This document shows, piece after piece, positions 1-8,433 of a stretch of 64,000 nt of DNA. The notes below the pieces were generated by a model that saw only the letters and a list, made by a program, of their open reading frames with translations, had not been told where the DNA came from and ran no database searches. The DNA is taken from positions 5,208,001-5,272,000 of the forward strand of contig NC_021499.1 in assembly GCF_000412695.1 (NCBI RefSeq), given 5' to 3'. A program made the position numbers and the translations under genes. This DNA comes from Pseudomonas resinovorans NBRC 106553 (GTDB lineage Bacteria; Pseudomonadota; Gammaproteobacteria; Pseudomonadales; Pseudomonadaceae). How positions within the stretch are numbered: position 1 is the first letter of the stretch; each line of letters begins with the position of its first letter.

Positions 1-1100
1 CCCTGTTCCGCACGGGTTCCGTCGATGTTGTCGCCGGTGATGTAGCGCGCCATGAAACTCAGGCCGGGCACGCCGAAGCTGGACATGTCGAGGTCGTAGC
101 GCGCTTGCCAGGACTTCTCGTGGGCGCCGTTGAAGTCGGAGTACTGCACCGAGTTGGCCAGGTAGATCGAGTCGCCGCCGACATAGTCGAAGGGCGTGTC
201 GCCATCCACCTTCTGGTAGGCCAGGGCGAAGGAGTGGGCACCGATGCTGTACACCGCCGCCAGGCTGAAGGTGGTGTTGTCGATCTCGCCGGCCAGGGCC
301 TCGCCATGGTCGTTGGTGCGGTAGAGGTTGAAGTCGAAGTTGAGGCTCTGCTCGTCGTCGATGGCCAGGGTGTAGTTGAGGTTGCCGTAGTACTGCCGCC
401 AGGTTTCCGAAAGCTCCGAGCCGTAGAGGGTGACGCTCAGGGCGTCGCTGATGGCGTAGCTGCCGCCGACGAAATCGATGCCGCCGGCCGAGGTGTCCAC
501 GGCATAGCCGAAGAACTCGTCGCGGCTATTGGTGGAGTCGCGGTTGTTGAAGGCGGTGAAGTGGCCGGCGGTCAGCGACAGGCCCTCCAGTTCATCGCTG
601 CTGAGCAGGAAGCCCGTCGCGGTTTCCGGCAGCAGGCGCAGGTCGCCGGTATCGAATACCGGGGTTTCCACCTGCATCTCGCCGTATTTCAGCACCGTGC
701 TCGACAGGCGCATCTTCACCACGCCACCGGCCTCGGAGTAGTCGTCCTGGGCGCGACCCTCGCTGTCCACCGGCAGCAGCCCGGTACCGCTGCGACCGCG
801 TCCGCTGTCCAGCTTGAGGCCGAGCATGCCGTAGGCATCCACGCCGAAACCGACCGTGCCTTGGGTAAAGCCGGACTCGAAGGTACCGATGAAACCCTGG
901 GCCCATTCCTCCTGGTAACTCTGCTCGTCCGGCCCCGAATCGCGCAGGTCGTGGTTCATGTAGAAGTTGCGGTTGAGCAACACCAGGCTGGCGTCTTCGA
1001 CGAAGCCCTGGGCCTCCTCCTGCTGGCCGGCCAGGGCCGATTGCGCGGTGGCCACGGATACCACCGCCAGCGCCAGGGCGCTCCACTTGTCTACAGGCAT
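1..1100 (-). CDS. OprD-family outer-membrane porin (C-terminus outside the window)
   Basis: An outer-membrane channel of the OprD/OpdK type, which lets small carboxylates, amino acids or amines cross the outer membrane. The 366 visible codons begin with a signal peptide (MPVDKWSALALAVVSVA, cleavage near ALAG). The mature N-terminus then has the family opening FVEDASLVLLNRNFYMNHD, followed by alternating beta-strand sequence rich in Tyr, Asn and Gly. The start is chosen because AAGGA lies about 9 bases upstream of the ATG. The gene lies 55 bases behind the Rieske oxygenase on the same strand, so they probably form one transcript, and the porin may admit that enzyme's substrate. The end is cut by the window edge. 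Family assignment is firm; the substrate is not known. Confidence 0.9.
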   Translation of the reverse strand, partial: MPVDKWSALALAVVSVATAQSALAGQQEEAQGFVEDASLVLLNRNFYMNHDLRDSGPDEQSYQEEWAQGFIGTFESGFTQGTVGFGVDAYGMLGLKLDSGRGRSGTGLLPVDSEGRAQDDYSEAGGVVKMRLSSTVLKYGEMQVETPVFDTGDLRLLPETATGFLLSSDELEGLSLTAGHFTAFNNRDSTNSRDEFFGYAVDTSAGGIDFVGGSYAISDALSVTLYGSELSETWRQYYGNLNYTLAIDDEQSLNFDFNLYRTNDHGEALAGEIDNTTFSLAAVYSIGAHSFALAYQKVDGDTPFDYVGGDSIYLANSVQYSDFNGAHEKSWQARYDLDMSSFGVPGLSFMARYITGDNIDGTRAEQ

Positions 1101-1155
1101 AGCGCGTCTTTCCTTCTTGTTGTTGTTGGCTGAAAGCACTGCAACCTGCCGGGGC

Positions 1156-2328
1156 TCAGCCCAGGCGAACCAGGTGATGGGAGGGGCGCTGCTCTTCGCG
1201 GGCGATGGGCAGGCGCTGGCGGATCCAGTCGCGGAAGGCGCGCACGCCGGTCTCCCGGGGCGAGAGGTAGCCGAAGGGATAGGCCGAGCCCTCGAACCCG
1301 CGCTGCACCGACTCGGTGAGTTCGTTGTCCTCTTCCTGCACCTGGCTCCACACGCGCCCGGCGGCCACCCGCGCGGCCTGCACCTCGGGGCTGGCGCTGG
1401 GCAGGGAGAAGCTGGCGGTGCGGAACACCGCGCGGCCCGGGCCCAGGGGGTAGAAGATGAAGTAGTCGATGCTGTCCGGCTGCAGGCCGATGTTCACGTT
1501 GGGGAACAGCGACAGGTAGCTCCAGCGCCGGCCATGGTCGCCCGGCAGGTGCTCGGCCGAGGCGCGGATGCTGAGGTAGGCGAACTCGTCCGGGCCGCCG
1601 GCGGGATGGTCCTTCAGCAGGTGGGTGGCGAAGCTCACGCCGTTCGCGCCATCGGCCTCCACGTCGTAGCCGCCTTCCACCATCTTGTTCAGCCCCGGAT
1701 GGCCCACGGCGACGTGATAGCCCTCCAGGTAGTTGTCCATCATGTTCTTCCAGTCCACCGGGTGCTCTTCGACGCTGAGATCGTCGTTGGGGACCATCTC
1801 GTCGATGCGGTAGGCCGCCAGCAGCTCGGCGTAGCCGGCCAGGCGCTCGGCCACCGACGGCCCCTCGGACTTCAGGCGAATCCAGACGAAGCCCATGAAC
1901 ACTTCATGGTCCACCGGCAGCAGGCCGTGGCCCACCTGTTTTACGTCCTCCTCGCTGCCGCCGGGGATCGCGCGGATGCCGCCGTCCTGGTTGTAGGTCC
2001 AGCCGTGGTAGGGGCAGACATGCACGCGCTTGCAGGTGCCGCGCTCGCCGGTGATGACCTGGTGCGCGCGGTGCCGGCAGGTGTTGTGGAAGGCGCTGAT
2101 GCTGCCGTCGGCAAGGCGCGCCACGGCCACCCGTTCGCCGAGGAACTTGAGGGTGATGTAGTCGCCCGGATTGGCGATCTCGCTGACATGGCAGGCGATG
2201 TGCCAGGAGCGCGAGAAGATTTCCTCCTTCTCCAGCTGGAAGAAGCGTTCGTCGTTGTAGATCCAGCTGGGCAGGGTGTGGTTGTCACGGTCATCGGCCT
2301 GCGGGCGGGAAGAGATGGGCTCGTACAT
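1156..2328 (-). CDS. Rieske non-heme iron oxygenase, alpha subunit (quaternary-ammonium oxygenase type)
   Basis: The terminal oxygenase of a two-component ring-hydroxylating-type system, 390 aa. The Rieske [2Fe-2S] ligands are C84-x-H86 and C105-P-Y-H108. The mononuclear iron site is in DNYLEGYHVAVGH (H205, H210), with D334 as the likely third ligand. The bridging acid between the two centres is Glu202 where naphthalene-dioxygenase-type enzymes have Asp. Glu here is known for carnitine oxygenase CntA and its relatives acting on quaternary amines. I prefer the ATG 10 codons inside the longest frame because AAGGA lies about 8 bases upstream of it. No ferredoxin/reductase partner is in the window. 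The gene diverges from the acyl-CoA dehydrogenase operon and probably uses the operator at 2401-2436. The substrate is inferred only to be a methylated amine. Confidence 0.85.
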   Translation of the reverse strand: MYEPISSRPQADDRDNHTLPSWIYNDERFFQLEKEEIFSRSWHIACHVSEIANPGDYITLKFLGERVAVARLADGSISAFHNTCRHRAHQVITGERGTCKRVHVCPYHGWTYNQDGGIRAIPGGSEEDVKQVGHGLLPVDHEVFMGFVWIRLKSEGPSVAERLAGYAELLAAYRIDEMVPNDDLSVEEHPVDWKNMMDNYLEGYHVAVGHPGLNKMVEGGYDVEADGANGVSFATHLLKDHPAGGPDEFAYLSIRASAEHLPGDHGRRWSYLSLFPNVNIGLQPDSIDYFIFYPLGPGRAVFRTASFSLPSASPEVQAARVAAGRVWSQVQEEDNELTESVQRGFEGSAYPFGYLSPRETGVRAFRDWIRQRLPIAREEQRPSHHLVRLG

Positions 2329-2400
2329 GTGAGGTTTCCTTCTTGTTATCGACTGCACATGGCGCCCATGGCGAAGAGGGCGCGCTGATCAAACTGCTAT

Positions 2401-2436
2401 ATGATCGTTCAATAGAAAATAGAACGATCATTCAAT
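2401..2436. promoter_or_regulatory. Candidate TetR/BetI-type operator upstream of the Rieske oxygenase
   Basis: A perfect 10-base inverted repeat, ATGATCGTTC and GAACGATCAT, is separated by 11 AT-rich bases. The half-site CGTTCAAT starts at 2406 and a variant CATTCAAT at 2429. The site is 73-108 bases upstream of the oxygenase start. The same half-site occurs near three other places in the island, which suggests a common regulator, most simply the BetI-like TetR protein encoded at 13400-14044. The assignment is inferred. Confidence 0.55.
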
Positions 2437-2722
2437 AAGCGTCAAGCCTGGATGAAACCCAGCGGATACGCCCTTTATCGCCCGCCACACCCCAACCCGA
2501 CAGCAGCATCCAGCCGCCCTTGAGCGCTCCAGCGCAGCAACCTGGCCATACCGGGAGCCGCCCTCCCCGACCTTGCCGCTGGTCGCCTCGCTTCGCCACC
2601 CATGAAAAACAAAATAAAAATTTCACGAAAACACTTCCTGAATAATCAGACACTTACCAACGCAATACTGCAAAAATTACCGATCAGACGCCTGGCGCGC
2701 TGTTGACCATGAAATTTTGCTG

Positions 2723-2737
2723 TATTAGCGTTCAATA
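2723..2737. promoter_or_regulatory. Candidate TetR/BetI-type operator upstream of the acyl-CoA dehydrogenase operon
   Basis: The sequence TATTAGCGTTCAATA has short inverted arms (TATT/AATA) and contains the half-site CGTTCAAT. It sits 36-50 bases before the dehydrogenase ATG, where it could overlap a promoter. It is a single near-palindrome, so confidence rests mainly on its similarity to the sites at 2401, 15378 and 16124. Confidence 0.4.
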
Positions 2738-2772
2738 GCACCTGACAAATACAACAAGACAGGAGATCAGCA

Positions 2773-3942
2773 ATGACCTATGCCCTTTCCCCGGAAACCC
2801 TGGAATGGCAACGCAAGGCCCGTGACTTCGCCGAACAGTTGATTCCCCATGAGGAAGCCGCCGAATTCAACGAAGGGCTGCTGCCCAAGGAGATCACCGC
2901 CGGGCACCGGGCTACGGGTATCGAGCTGGGCTTCAGCCGCATGGACGTGCCGCGCGAGCACGGCGGACTGCAACTGCCGATGCTCGACCAGGTGGTGGTC
3001 TGGGAGCAGCTGGGGCGTGTCACCAACGCGCTGAGCTGGTGCATCTCCGAGGCCCACTCGTGGATGTATGAAGCCTGCGATGCCGCCCAGATCGAGGCCT
3101 ATATCAAGCCCATCTGGACCGGCGAGAAGACCGAGTGCTACGCCATCACCGAGCGCGAGGCCGGCTCCGACACCCATATCGAGACCAGCGCCGTGCGCCA
3201 GGGTGAGCACTACCTGATCAGCGGCGAGAAGTGGTTCGTCACCAGCGCCAACAAGGCCCAGTTCATGTTCGTCCAGGCGCGGGTGCCGGACGGCCAGGGC
3301 GGCGGCGAGGACGCCCTGTTCTTCGTCGACGTCGACAGCCCCGGCATCGAGATCATCGACAACCCGCTGTTCGGCCATAACTTCGCCTCCCACCACCCCA
3401 CCTACCGCTTCGACCGGGTGCGGGTGCCGGTGGCCAACCGCATCGGCGCCGAAGGCGACGGCATGGCCTACACGAAAAGCTGGTTCCGCCGCGAGCGCCT
3501 GATGATCGCCGCGCGCTCCCTGGGCGCCGCCCAGCGCATGCTGGAAATGGCCACCGACTGGTCGAAGGAACGCGTGGTCGGCGGCCAGCCGATCTGCGAA
3601 CACCAGATGATCCAGACCATGCTCGCCGACAGCCTCACCGACCTCTGGGGCGCCCGCCTGATGACCTACGAGGCGGCGAAGATGCAGGACCGCGGCGAGG
3701 ACCTCTCCGTGATCCACGCCCACTGTTCCATGGCCAAGCTGGTGGCCTCGGAAATGGTCAACCGCGTGGCCGACCGCGTGGTGCAGATCTTCGGCGGCCG
3801 CGGCTACATGCGCAGCAACGCCGCGCAGCGCTTCTACCGCGAAGTGCGGGTCGACCGCATCTGGGAAGGCACCAGCGAAATCCAGCGCCTGATCATCGCC
3901 CGCAGCCTGCTCAAGCGCGGCGCCGAGCGCCTGATCGGCTGA
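2773..3942 (+). CDS. Acyl-CoA dehydrogenase
   Basis: An FAD flavoenzyme that introduces a trans double bond between C2 and C3 of an acyl-CoA and passes electrons to ETF; 389 aa, normal for the family. The N-terminal helical domain is followed by the FAD-binding middle segment (ITEREAGSD, then GEKWFVTSA). The C-terminal helical domain ends with IWEGTSEIQR, in which Glu365 matches the catalytic base of short-chain enzymes. AGGAG lies 8 bases before the ATG. It is the first gene of an operon with a Pot-type importer, aminotransferase, aldehyde dehydrogenase and acyl-CoA ligase, so its substrate is probably the CoA ester made by that ligase. A CaiA-like betainyl-CoA dehydrogenase is an alternative reading; sequence alone does not decide. 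Confidence 0.9.
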   Translation: MTYALSPETLEWQRKARDFAEQLIPHEEAAEFNEGLLPKEITAGHRATGIELGFSRMDVPREHGGLQLPMLDQVVVWEQLGRVTNALSWCISEAHSWMYEACDAAQIEAYIKPIWTGEKTECYAITEREAGSDTHIETSAVRQGEHYLISGEKWFVTSANKAQFMFVQARVPDGQGGGEDALFFVDVDSPGIEIIDNPLFGHNFASHHPTYRFDRVRVPVANRIGAEGDGMAYTKSWFRRERLMIAARSLGAAQRMLEMATDWSKERVVGGQPICEHQMIQTMLADSLTDLWGARLMTYEAAKMQDRGEDLSVIHAHCSMAKLVASEMVNRVADRVVQIFGGRGYMRSNAAQRFYREVRVDRIWEGTSEIQRLIIARSLLKRGAERLIG

Positions 3943-4043
3943 CCCCGCAGCGACGGCGGGGCGCCGTTGGCCCCGTCTGGCGACCTGCCCCGCCCACGCG
4001 GCGCAGGCCATTCCCGACAGCCTGACAGAACAAGAAAAACGCC

Positions 4044-5174
4044 ATGAACAACACAACCTGCGTGCAGAAATCGCCCAGTGACATCGGCCGCCCCGACTTC
4101 CTGCAAGTGGTCGATGTGGTCAAGGAGTTCGAGGGCAACACCGTGGTCAAGAGCCTCAACCTGTCGGTGGCGCGGAACGAAATGTTCGCCCTGCTGGGCA
4201 GCTCCGGCTGCGGCAAATCCACCCTGCTGCGGATGATGGCCGGGCTGGAGACACCCACCTCCGGACGCATCCTGCTGGACGGCGAAGACATCACCGACCT
4301 GCCGCCACACCGCCGCCCGGTGAACATGATGTTCCAGTCCTACGCCCTGTTCCCGCACATGACCGTGGCCGACAACGTCGCCTACGGCCTAAAGCGCGAA
4401 GGCGTGGACAAGGCGGAAATCCGCGACCGCGTCAGCGACGCCCTGCAACTGGTGCAGATGCAGGACTACGCCAAGCGCAAGCCGCACCAGCTCTCCGGCG
4501 GCCAGCAGCAACGGGTGGCCCTGGCGCGCACCCTGATCAAGCGGCCCAAGCTGCTGCTGCTCGACGAGCCGATGTCGGCGCTGGACAAGAAGATCCGCCA
4601 GCAGACCCAGTTCGAGCTCGGCAACATCCTCTACAAGGTGGGCGTGACCTGCGTGATGGTCACCCACGACCAGGAAGAGGCCATGACCATGGCCGACCGC
4701 CTGGCGGTGATGGACGCCGGGCGCATCGTCCAGCTGGGTTCGCCGGAGGAAGTCTACGAGTACCCCAACTCCAGCTTCTGCGCCGGCTTCATCGGTTCCA
4801 CCAACATGCTCCAGGGCAGCCTGCTGGACGATGACTGCCTGCAGGTGGACTGCCAGGACATGGCCGCGCCGCTGGAGCTGCCGAGCCGTCTCAACGGCTA
4901 CGTCGGCATGCCGCTGAGCCTGTCCCTGCGCCCCGAGCGCATCGCCGTATCCGCCTCCCCCTTCAGCCAGCGCAGCAACACCTGCGAAGGCCGCCTGGAA
5001 CAGATCGCCTACATGGGCAGCTACACCCTGTTCTACCTGCGCCTGGACAGCGGTCGACTGATGGGCGTGCACGTGTCCCACCATGCGCTGCACGACCTGG
5101 AGCAACGTCCCACCTACGGCGACCGGCTGCACCTGGCCTGGCAGCCGGACAGCCTGGTGATGGTGACCCAATGA
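4044..5174 (+). CDS. ABC transporter ATPase, PotA/PotG-like (polyamine/amine uptake)
   Basis: The cytoplasmic ATPase subunit that powers an amine importer, 376 aa. Walker A is GSSGCGKST, the signature is LSGGQQQR, and Walker B is LLLLDEP followed by SALD. The switch histidine is in [15 protein letters not shown]. The last ~100 residues form a TOBE domain of the CUT1/Pot type. The stop overlaps the start of the next permease by 4 bases (ATGA), so the two genes are translationally coupled. The matching periplasmic binding protein is not in the operon: candidates are the two PotF-like proteins at 14154-15248 and 18788-19888. Confidence 0.93.
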   Translation: MNNTTCVQKSPSDIGRPDFLQVVDVVKEFEGNTVVKSLNLSVARNEMFALLGSSGCGKSTLLRMMAGLETPTSGRILLDGEDITDLPPHRRPVNMMFQSYALFPHMTVADNVAYGLKREGVDKAEIRDRVSDALQLVQMQDYAKRKPHQLSGGQQQRVALARTLIKRPKLLLLDEPMSALDKKIRQQTQFELGNILYKVGVTCVMVTHDQEEAMTMADRLAVMDAGRIVQLGSPEEVYEYPNSSFCAGFIGSTNMLQGSLLDDDCLQVDCQDMAAPLELPSRLNGYVGMPLSLSLRPERIAVSASPFSQRSNTCEGRLEQIAYMGSYTLFYLRLDSGRLMGVHVSHHALHDLEQRPTYGDRLHLAWQPDSLVMVTQ

Positions 5175-6088
5175 ACCAGGCAGCCCTCGTCCAGCGCCTC
5201 GGCAGGTTCCTGCCGTCGGGCCGGTCACTGGTGATCGGCATTCCCTTCGGCTTCCTCACCCTGTTCTTCCTGGTGCCCTTCCTGGTGGTGCTGAAGATCA
5301 GCCTGTCGGACCAGGAGTTCTCCATCCCGCCCTACTCCGACCTGACCTCGGTGGAAGACTTCACCCTGAGCATCCGGCTCAACTTCGAGCACTACCGGAC
5401 CATCTTCACCGACAACCTCTACCTGCTGTCCTACCTCAGCTCGCTGAAAGTGGCAGCGCTCAATACCCTGATCTGCCTGCTGATCGGCTACCCCACCGCC
5501 TACCTGATCGCCCGCGCCAGCCCGCGCAACCGCAACCTGCTGCTGATGGCGATCATCCTGCCGTTCTGGACCAGCTACCTGATCCGCGTCTACGCCTGGA
5601 TCGGCCTGCTCAAGGACCAGGGCCTGATCAACCAGGTGCTGCTCTGGACCGGCCTGGTGGACACGCCGCTGCGCCTCTACCGCAACGACATCGGCCTGCA
5701 CGTGGGCCTGGCCTACTCCTACCTGCCCTACCTGATCCTGCCGCTCTACGCGCACCTGGTGAAGATGGACACGCGCCTCTTGGAAGCCGCCCACGACCTG
5801 GGCGCCAAGGCCTGGGAGAGCTTCCTGACCATCACCCTGCCGCTGTCCACCCGCGGGATAGTCGCCGGCTCGCTGCTGGTGTTCATCCCCAGCGTCGGCG
5901 AGTACGTGATCCCGGAAATCCTCGGCAGCTCCGACTCGATGATGATCGGCCGGGTGATGTGGGACGACTTCTTCAACAACACCGACTGGCCGGTGGCCTC
6001 CGCCGCCACCTGCGTCATGGTGCTGCTCCTGCTGCTGCCCATGGCCTGGTTCCAGACCGTCCAGAACAAGGAGCTCAAGCGCGCATGA
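5171..6088 (+). CDS. ABC transporter permease, PotB/PotH-like
   Basis: An inner-membrane permease with about six helices, 305 aa. It carries the EAA loop that docks to the ATPase (LEAAHDLGAKAWESFLTITLPLS). The N-terminal helix (GFLTLFFLVPFLVVLKISLS) and the large periplasmic loop after it are typical of PotB/PotH. It overlaps the ATPase gene by 4 bases upstream and the second permease by 4 bases downstream. The heterodimer of this and the next protein forms the translocation path. Confidence 0.92.
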   Translation: MNQAALVQRLGRFLPSGRSLVIGIPFGFLTLFFLVPFLVVLKISLSDQEFSIPPYSDLTSVEDFTLSIRLNFEHYRTIFTDNLYLLSYLSSLKVAALNTLICLLIGYPTAYLIARASPRNRNLLLMAIILPFWTSYLIRVYAWIGLLKDQGLINQVLLWTGLVDTPLRLYRNDIGLHVGLAYSYLPYLILPLYAHLVKMDTRLLEAAHDLGAKAWESFLTITLPLSTRGIVAGSLLVFIPSVGEYVIPEILGSSDSMMIGRVMWDDFFNNTDWPVASAATCVMVLLLLLPMAWFQTVQNKELKRA

Positions 6089-7011
6089 AACGCCCCGGCA
6101 AGCTGCTCGGCGCCGCCTTCCTCGGCCTGGTGCTGTTGTTCCTCTACGTGCCGATCCTCAGCGTGGTGGCCTACTCGTTCAACGAGTCGAAGATGGTCAC
6201 CCTCTGGACCGGTTTCTCCCTCAAGTGGTACGGCGAGCTGCTGCATGACCGCGAGCTGATGGACGCCGCCTGGCTCAGCCTCAAGCTGGCCACCGCCACC
6301 GCCTTCGCCGCGGTGTTCGTCGGCACCTGGATCGGCTTCGTCCTGGCGCGCTACCGCAAGTTCAGGGGCTCCACCCTGTTCACCGCCATGGTCAGCGCCC
6401 CCATGGTGCTGCCGGAAGTGATCGCCGGGCTGTCCATGCTGCTGTTCCTCGCCATGCAGCAGCTGATCGGCTGGCCCAGCGGGCGCGGCATGCTGACCAT
6501 CTGGATCGGCCACATCATGGTCTGCCTGTCCTATGTCGCCATCACCATCCAGTCGCGCCTGGTGAGCATGGACCAGTCCCTCGCCGAGGCCGCGCAGAAC
6601 CTCGGCGCCACGCCGCTGCGGGTGTTCTTCGACATCACCCTGCCGCAGATCTCCCAGGCGCTGATCGCCAGCTGGCTGCTGGCGTTCACCATCTCCCTGG
6701 ACGACGTGATCATGTCGGCCTTCCTCTCCGGCCCCGGCTCCAACCCGCTGCCACTGGTGGTGCTGTCCCGCGTGCGCCTCGGCCTCAACCCCGAGATCAA
6801 CGCCCTGGGCACCCTGTTCATCGCCGCGGTGACCGTCATGGTCCTGGTCAACAACCACTACATGCTCAAGCGCGAGCGCCGTCGCGAGCAGGAAATCCGC
6901 CAGGCCCTGGCCGGCAACGCCAGCCTGGGCGGTGCGGACTACAGCGCGCCTGCCGCCCCCAGCGCCCAACCGTCCAGCACCAGCACCCGGCCCATCAAGG
7001 AGTTGGCATGA
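6085..7011 (+). CDS. ABC transporter permease, PotC/PotI-like
   Basis: The second inner-membrane permease of the importer, 308 aa. The first helix is FLGLVLLFLYVPILSVVAYSF, and the EAA loop reads LAEAAQNLGATPLRVFFDIT. The ATG is fixed by its 4-base overlap with the preceding permease; longer frames upstream are shadow. The C-terminal ~35 residues after the last helix form a basic stretch and then a Pro/Ser/Thr/Ala-rich tail (about residues 275-308) longer than in E. coli PotC. The gene overlaps the aminotransferase start by 4 bases, which ties transport to catabolism. Confidence 0.92.
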   Translation: MKRPGKLLGAAFLGLVLLFLYVPILSVVAYSFNESKMVTLWTGFSLKWYGELLHDRELMDAAWLSLKLATATAFAAVFVGTWIGFVLARYRKFRGSTLFTAMVSAPMVLPEVIAGLSMLLFLAMQQLIGWPSGRGMLTIWIGHIMVCLSYVAITIQSRLVSMDQSLAEAAQNLGATPLRVFFDITLPQISQALIASWLLAFTISLDDVIMSAFLSGPGSNPLPLVVLSRVRLGLNPEINALGTLFIAAVTVMVLVNNHYMLKRERRREQEIRQALAGNASLGGADYSAPAAPSAQPSSTSTRPIKELA

Positions 7012-8414
7012 GCGACCCCATCGGACAGATCCACGAGCACGACAACCAGGCCTGGTTCCACCCCTGGGAGTACCTGCCGGACGTCGGCCACAACCAGCGC
7101 AGCATCATCCAGCGCGCCGAAGGCATCCATGTCTTCGACGAGCACGGCCAGCGCCTGATCGACGGCCCCGGCGGCATGTGGTGCATGCAGATCGGCTACG
7201 GCCGCAAGGAGATGGCCGAGGCCATCGCCGAGCAGGCCCTGCGCATGCCCTACATGAACCCCTTCTCTCTCACCAGCGAGGCGCCGACGCGGCTCGCCGC
7301 CAAGCTCGCCGAACTGGCGCCGGGCGACCTCAAGCGGGTGTTCCTCACCACCGGCGGCTCCACCGCCGTGGATACCGCCCTGCGCTTCGTGCACTTCTAC
7401 AACAACCTCAAGGGCCGGCCGGGCAAGAAGCACATCATCTCGCGGGAGCACGCCTACCACGGCAGCACCTACCTGGGCGCCACCGTCACCGGCAAGGACC
7501 GCGACCGCAACTGGTTCGACATCAACACCGGCCTCAGCCACTTCCTGCCCTCGGTGAACCCCGCCGGGCGGCCCGCCGGCATGAGCCTGCAAGCCTTCTG
7601 CGATGCACGGGTGGCGGACCTGGAAAACAAGATCCTGGAGCTCGGCGCGGATAAGGTCGGCGCCTTCATCGCCGAGCCGATCCAGGCATCCGGCGGCGTC
7701 ATCGTGCCGCCCGAGGGCTACCTGAAGCGCTGCTGGGAAATCTGCCGGCGCCATGACGTGCTGTTCATCGCCGACGAGGTGGTCACCGGCTTCGGCCGCC
7801 TCGGCCACTGGTTCGCCTCCGAAGCCGTGTTCGGCATCCAGCCGGACCTGATCACCTGCGCCAAGGGCCTCACCTCCGGCTACCTGCCCCTCGGCGCGAT
7901 GCTGCTGTCCGAGCGGCTGTTCCAGGAGGTCTCGGGGAGCAACGCCAACGGCGCCAGCTTCGGCCACGGCTTCACCTATTCCGGACACCCGGTGTGCTGC
8001 GCGGCGGCGCTGAAAAGCATCGAGATCATCGAGCGCGAACAGCTGCTGCAACACGTGCGCGCACTCAGCCCGCACTTCCTCGAACGCCTGCACGCCCTGC
8101 GGGAAATCCCCCTGGTGTTCGACACCCGTGGCATGGGCCTGGTGGGCTGCGTGGAATGCCGGGTGCGGCCGCTGGTGGAATCCGGCATGGACGGGAGCGA
8201 GCTGTACGCCTTCGAAACCGAGCTCGGCATGCGCATCGACCGCCACTGCCACGAGCTGGGCCTGATGGTGCGGCCGCTGACCAACCTGTGCGTGTTCTCC
8301 CCGCCCCTGGTGATCCAGCGCGACGAAGTGGACCAGATGCTCGACATCCTCCACGAAGCCATCCTGCGCACCCAGCGCGAACTGGAACTGGAACTCGGCC
8401 TGAAGCTGAGCTGA
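7008..8414 (+). CDS. Class-III PLP aminotransferase, SpuC-like (amine:pyruvate type)
   Basis: A fold-type I, PLP-dependent omega-aminotransferase that converts a terminal amine into an aldehyde, usually with pyruvate as acceptor; 468 aa. The PLP-binding Asp256 is in LFIADEVVTGFGR and the Schiff-base Lys286 in ITCAKGLTSGY. From memory it resembles the putrescine/cadaverine:pyruvate aminotransferase SpuC in length and motifs such as GGMWCMQIGYGR and GHGFTYSGHPV. It overlaps the permease gene by 4 bases and is followed 19 bases later by an aldehyde dehydrogenase, the standard pair for turning an amine into a carboxylic acid. The exact amine is not known. Confidence 0.9.
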   Translation: MSDPIGQIHEHDNQAWFHPWEYLPDVGHNQRSIIQRAEGIHVFDEHGQRLIDGPGGMWCMQIGYGRKEMAEAIAEQALRMPYMNPFSLTSEAPTRLAAKLAELAPGDLKRVFLTTGGSTAVDTALRFVHFYNNLKGRPGKKHIISREHAYHGSTYLGATVTGKDRDRNWFDINTGLSHFLPSVNPAGRPAGMSLQAFCDARVADLENKILELGADKVGAFIAEPIQASGGVIVPPEGYLKRCWEICRRHDVLFIADEVVTGFGRLGHWFASEAVFGIQPDLITCAKGLTSGYLPLGAMLLSERLFQEVSGSNANGASFGHGFTYSGHPVCCAAALKSIEIIEREQLLQHVRALSPHFLERLHALREIPLVFDTRGMGLVGCVECRVRPLVESGMDGSELYAFETELGMRIDRHCHELGLMVRPLTNLCVFSPPLVIQRDEVDQMLDILHEAILRTQRELELELGLKLS

Positions 8415-8433
8415 CCACCCCGGAAGCCCGCAC

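Larger units (their letters stand above)
2329..2772. other. Divergent AT-rich intergenic promoter region
   Basis: About 440 bases separate the Rieske oxygenase and acyl-CoA dehydrogenase start codons. The part from about 2600 to 2770 is much richer in A and T than its surroundings, as expected for promoters. Two candidate operator sites lie near the two ends. I see no convincing gene: the open frame on the minus strand at 2432-2653 has no family resemblance and an atypical composition. Confidence 0.6.

Noticed and set aside
105-1133. A 342-codon open frame opposite the OprD gene
   Set aside because: Low-complexity Val/Gly/Ala/His-rich translation typical of the strand opposite GC-rich coding DNA; the porin on the other strand has a signal peptide and family motifs.
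2432-2653. Small ORF in the divergent promoter region
   Set aside because: Spans candidate promoters and operators, has no family pattern and no supported start.
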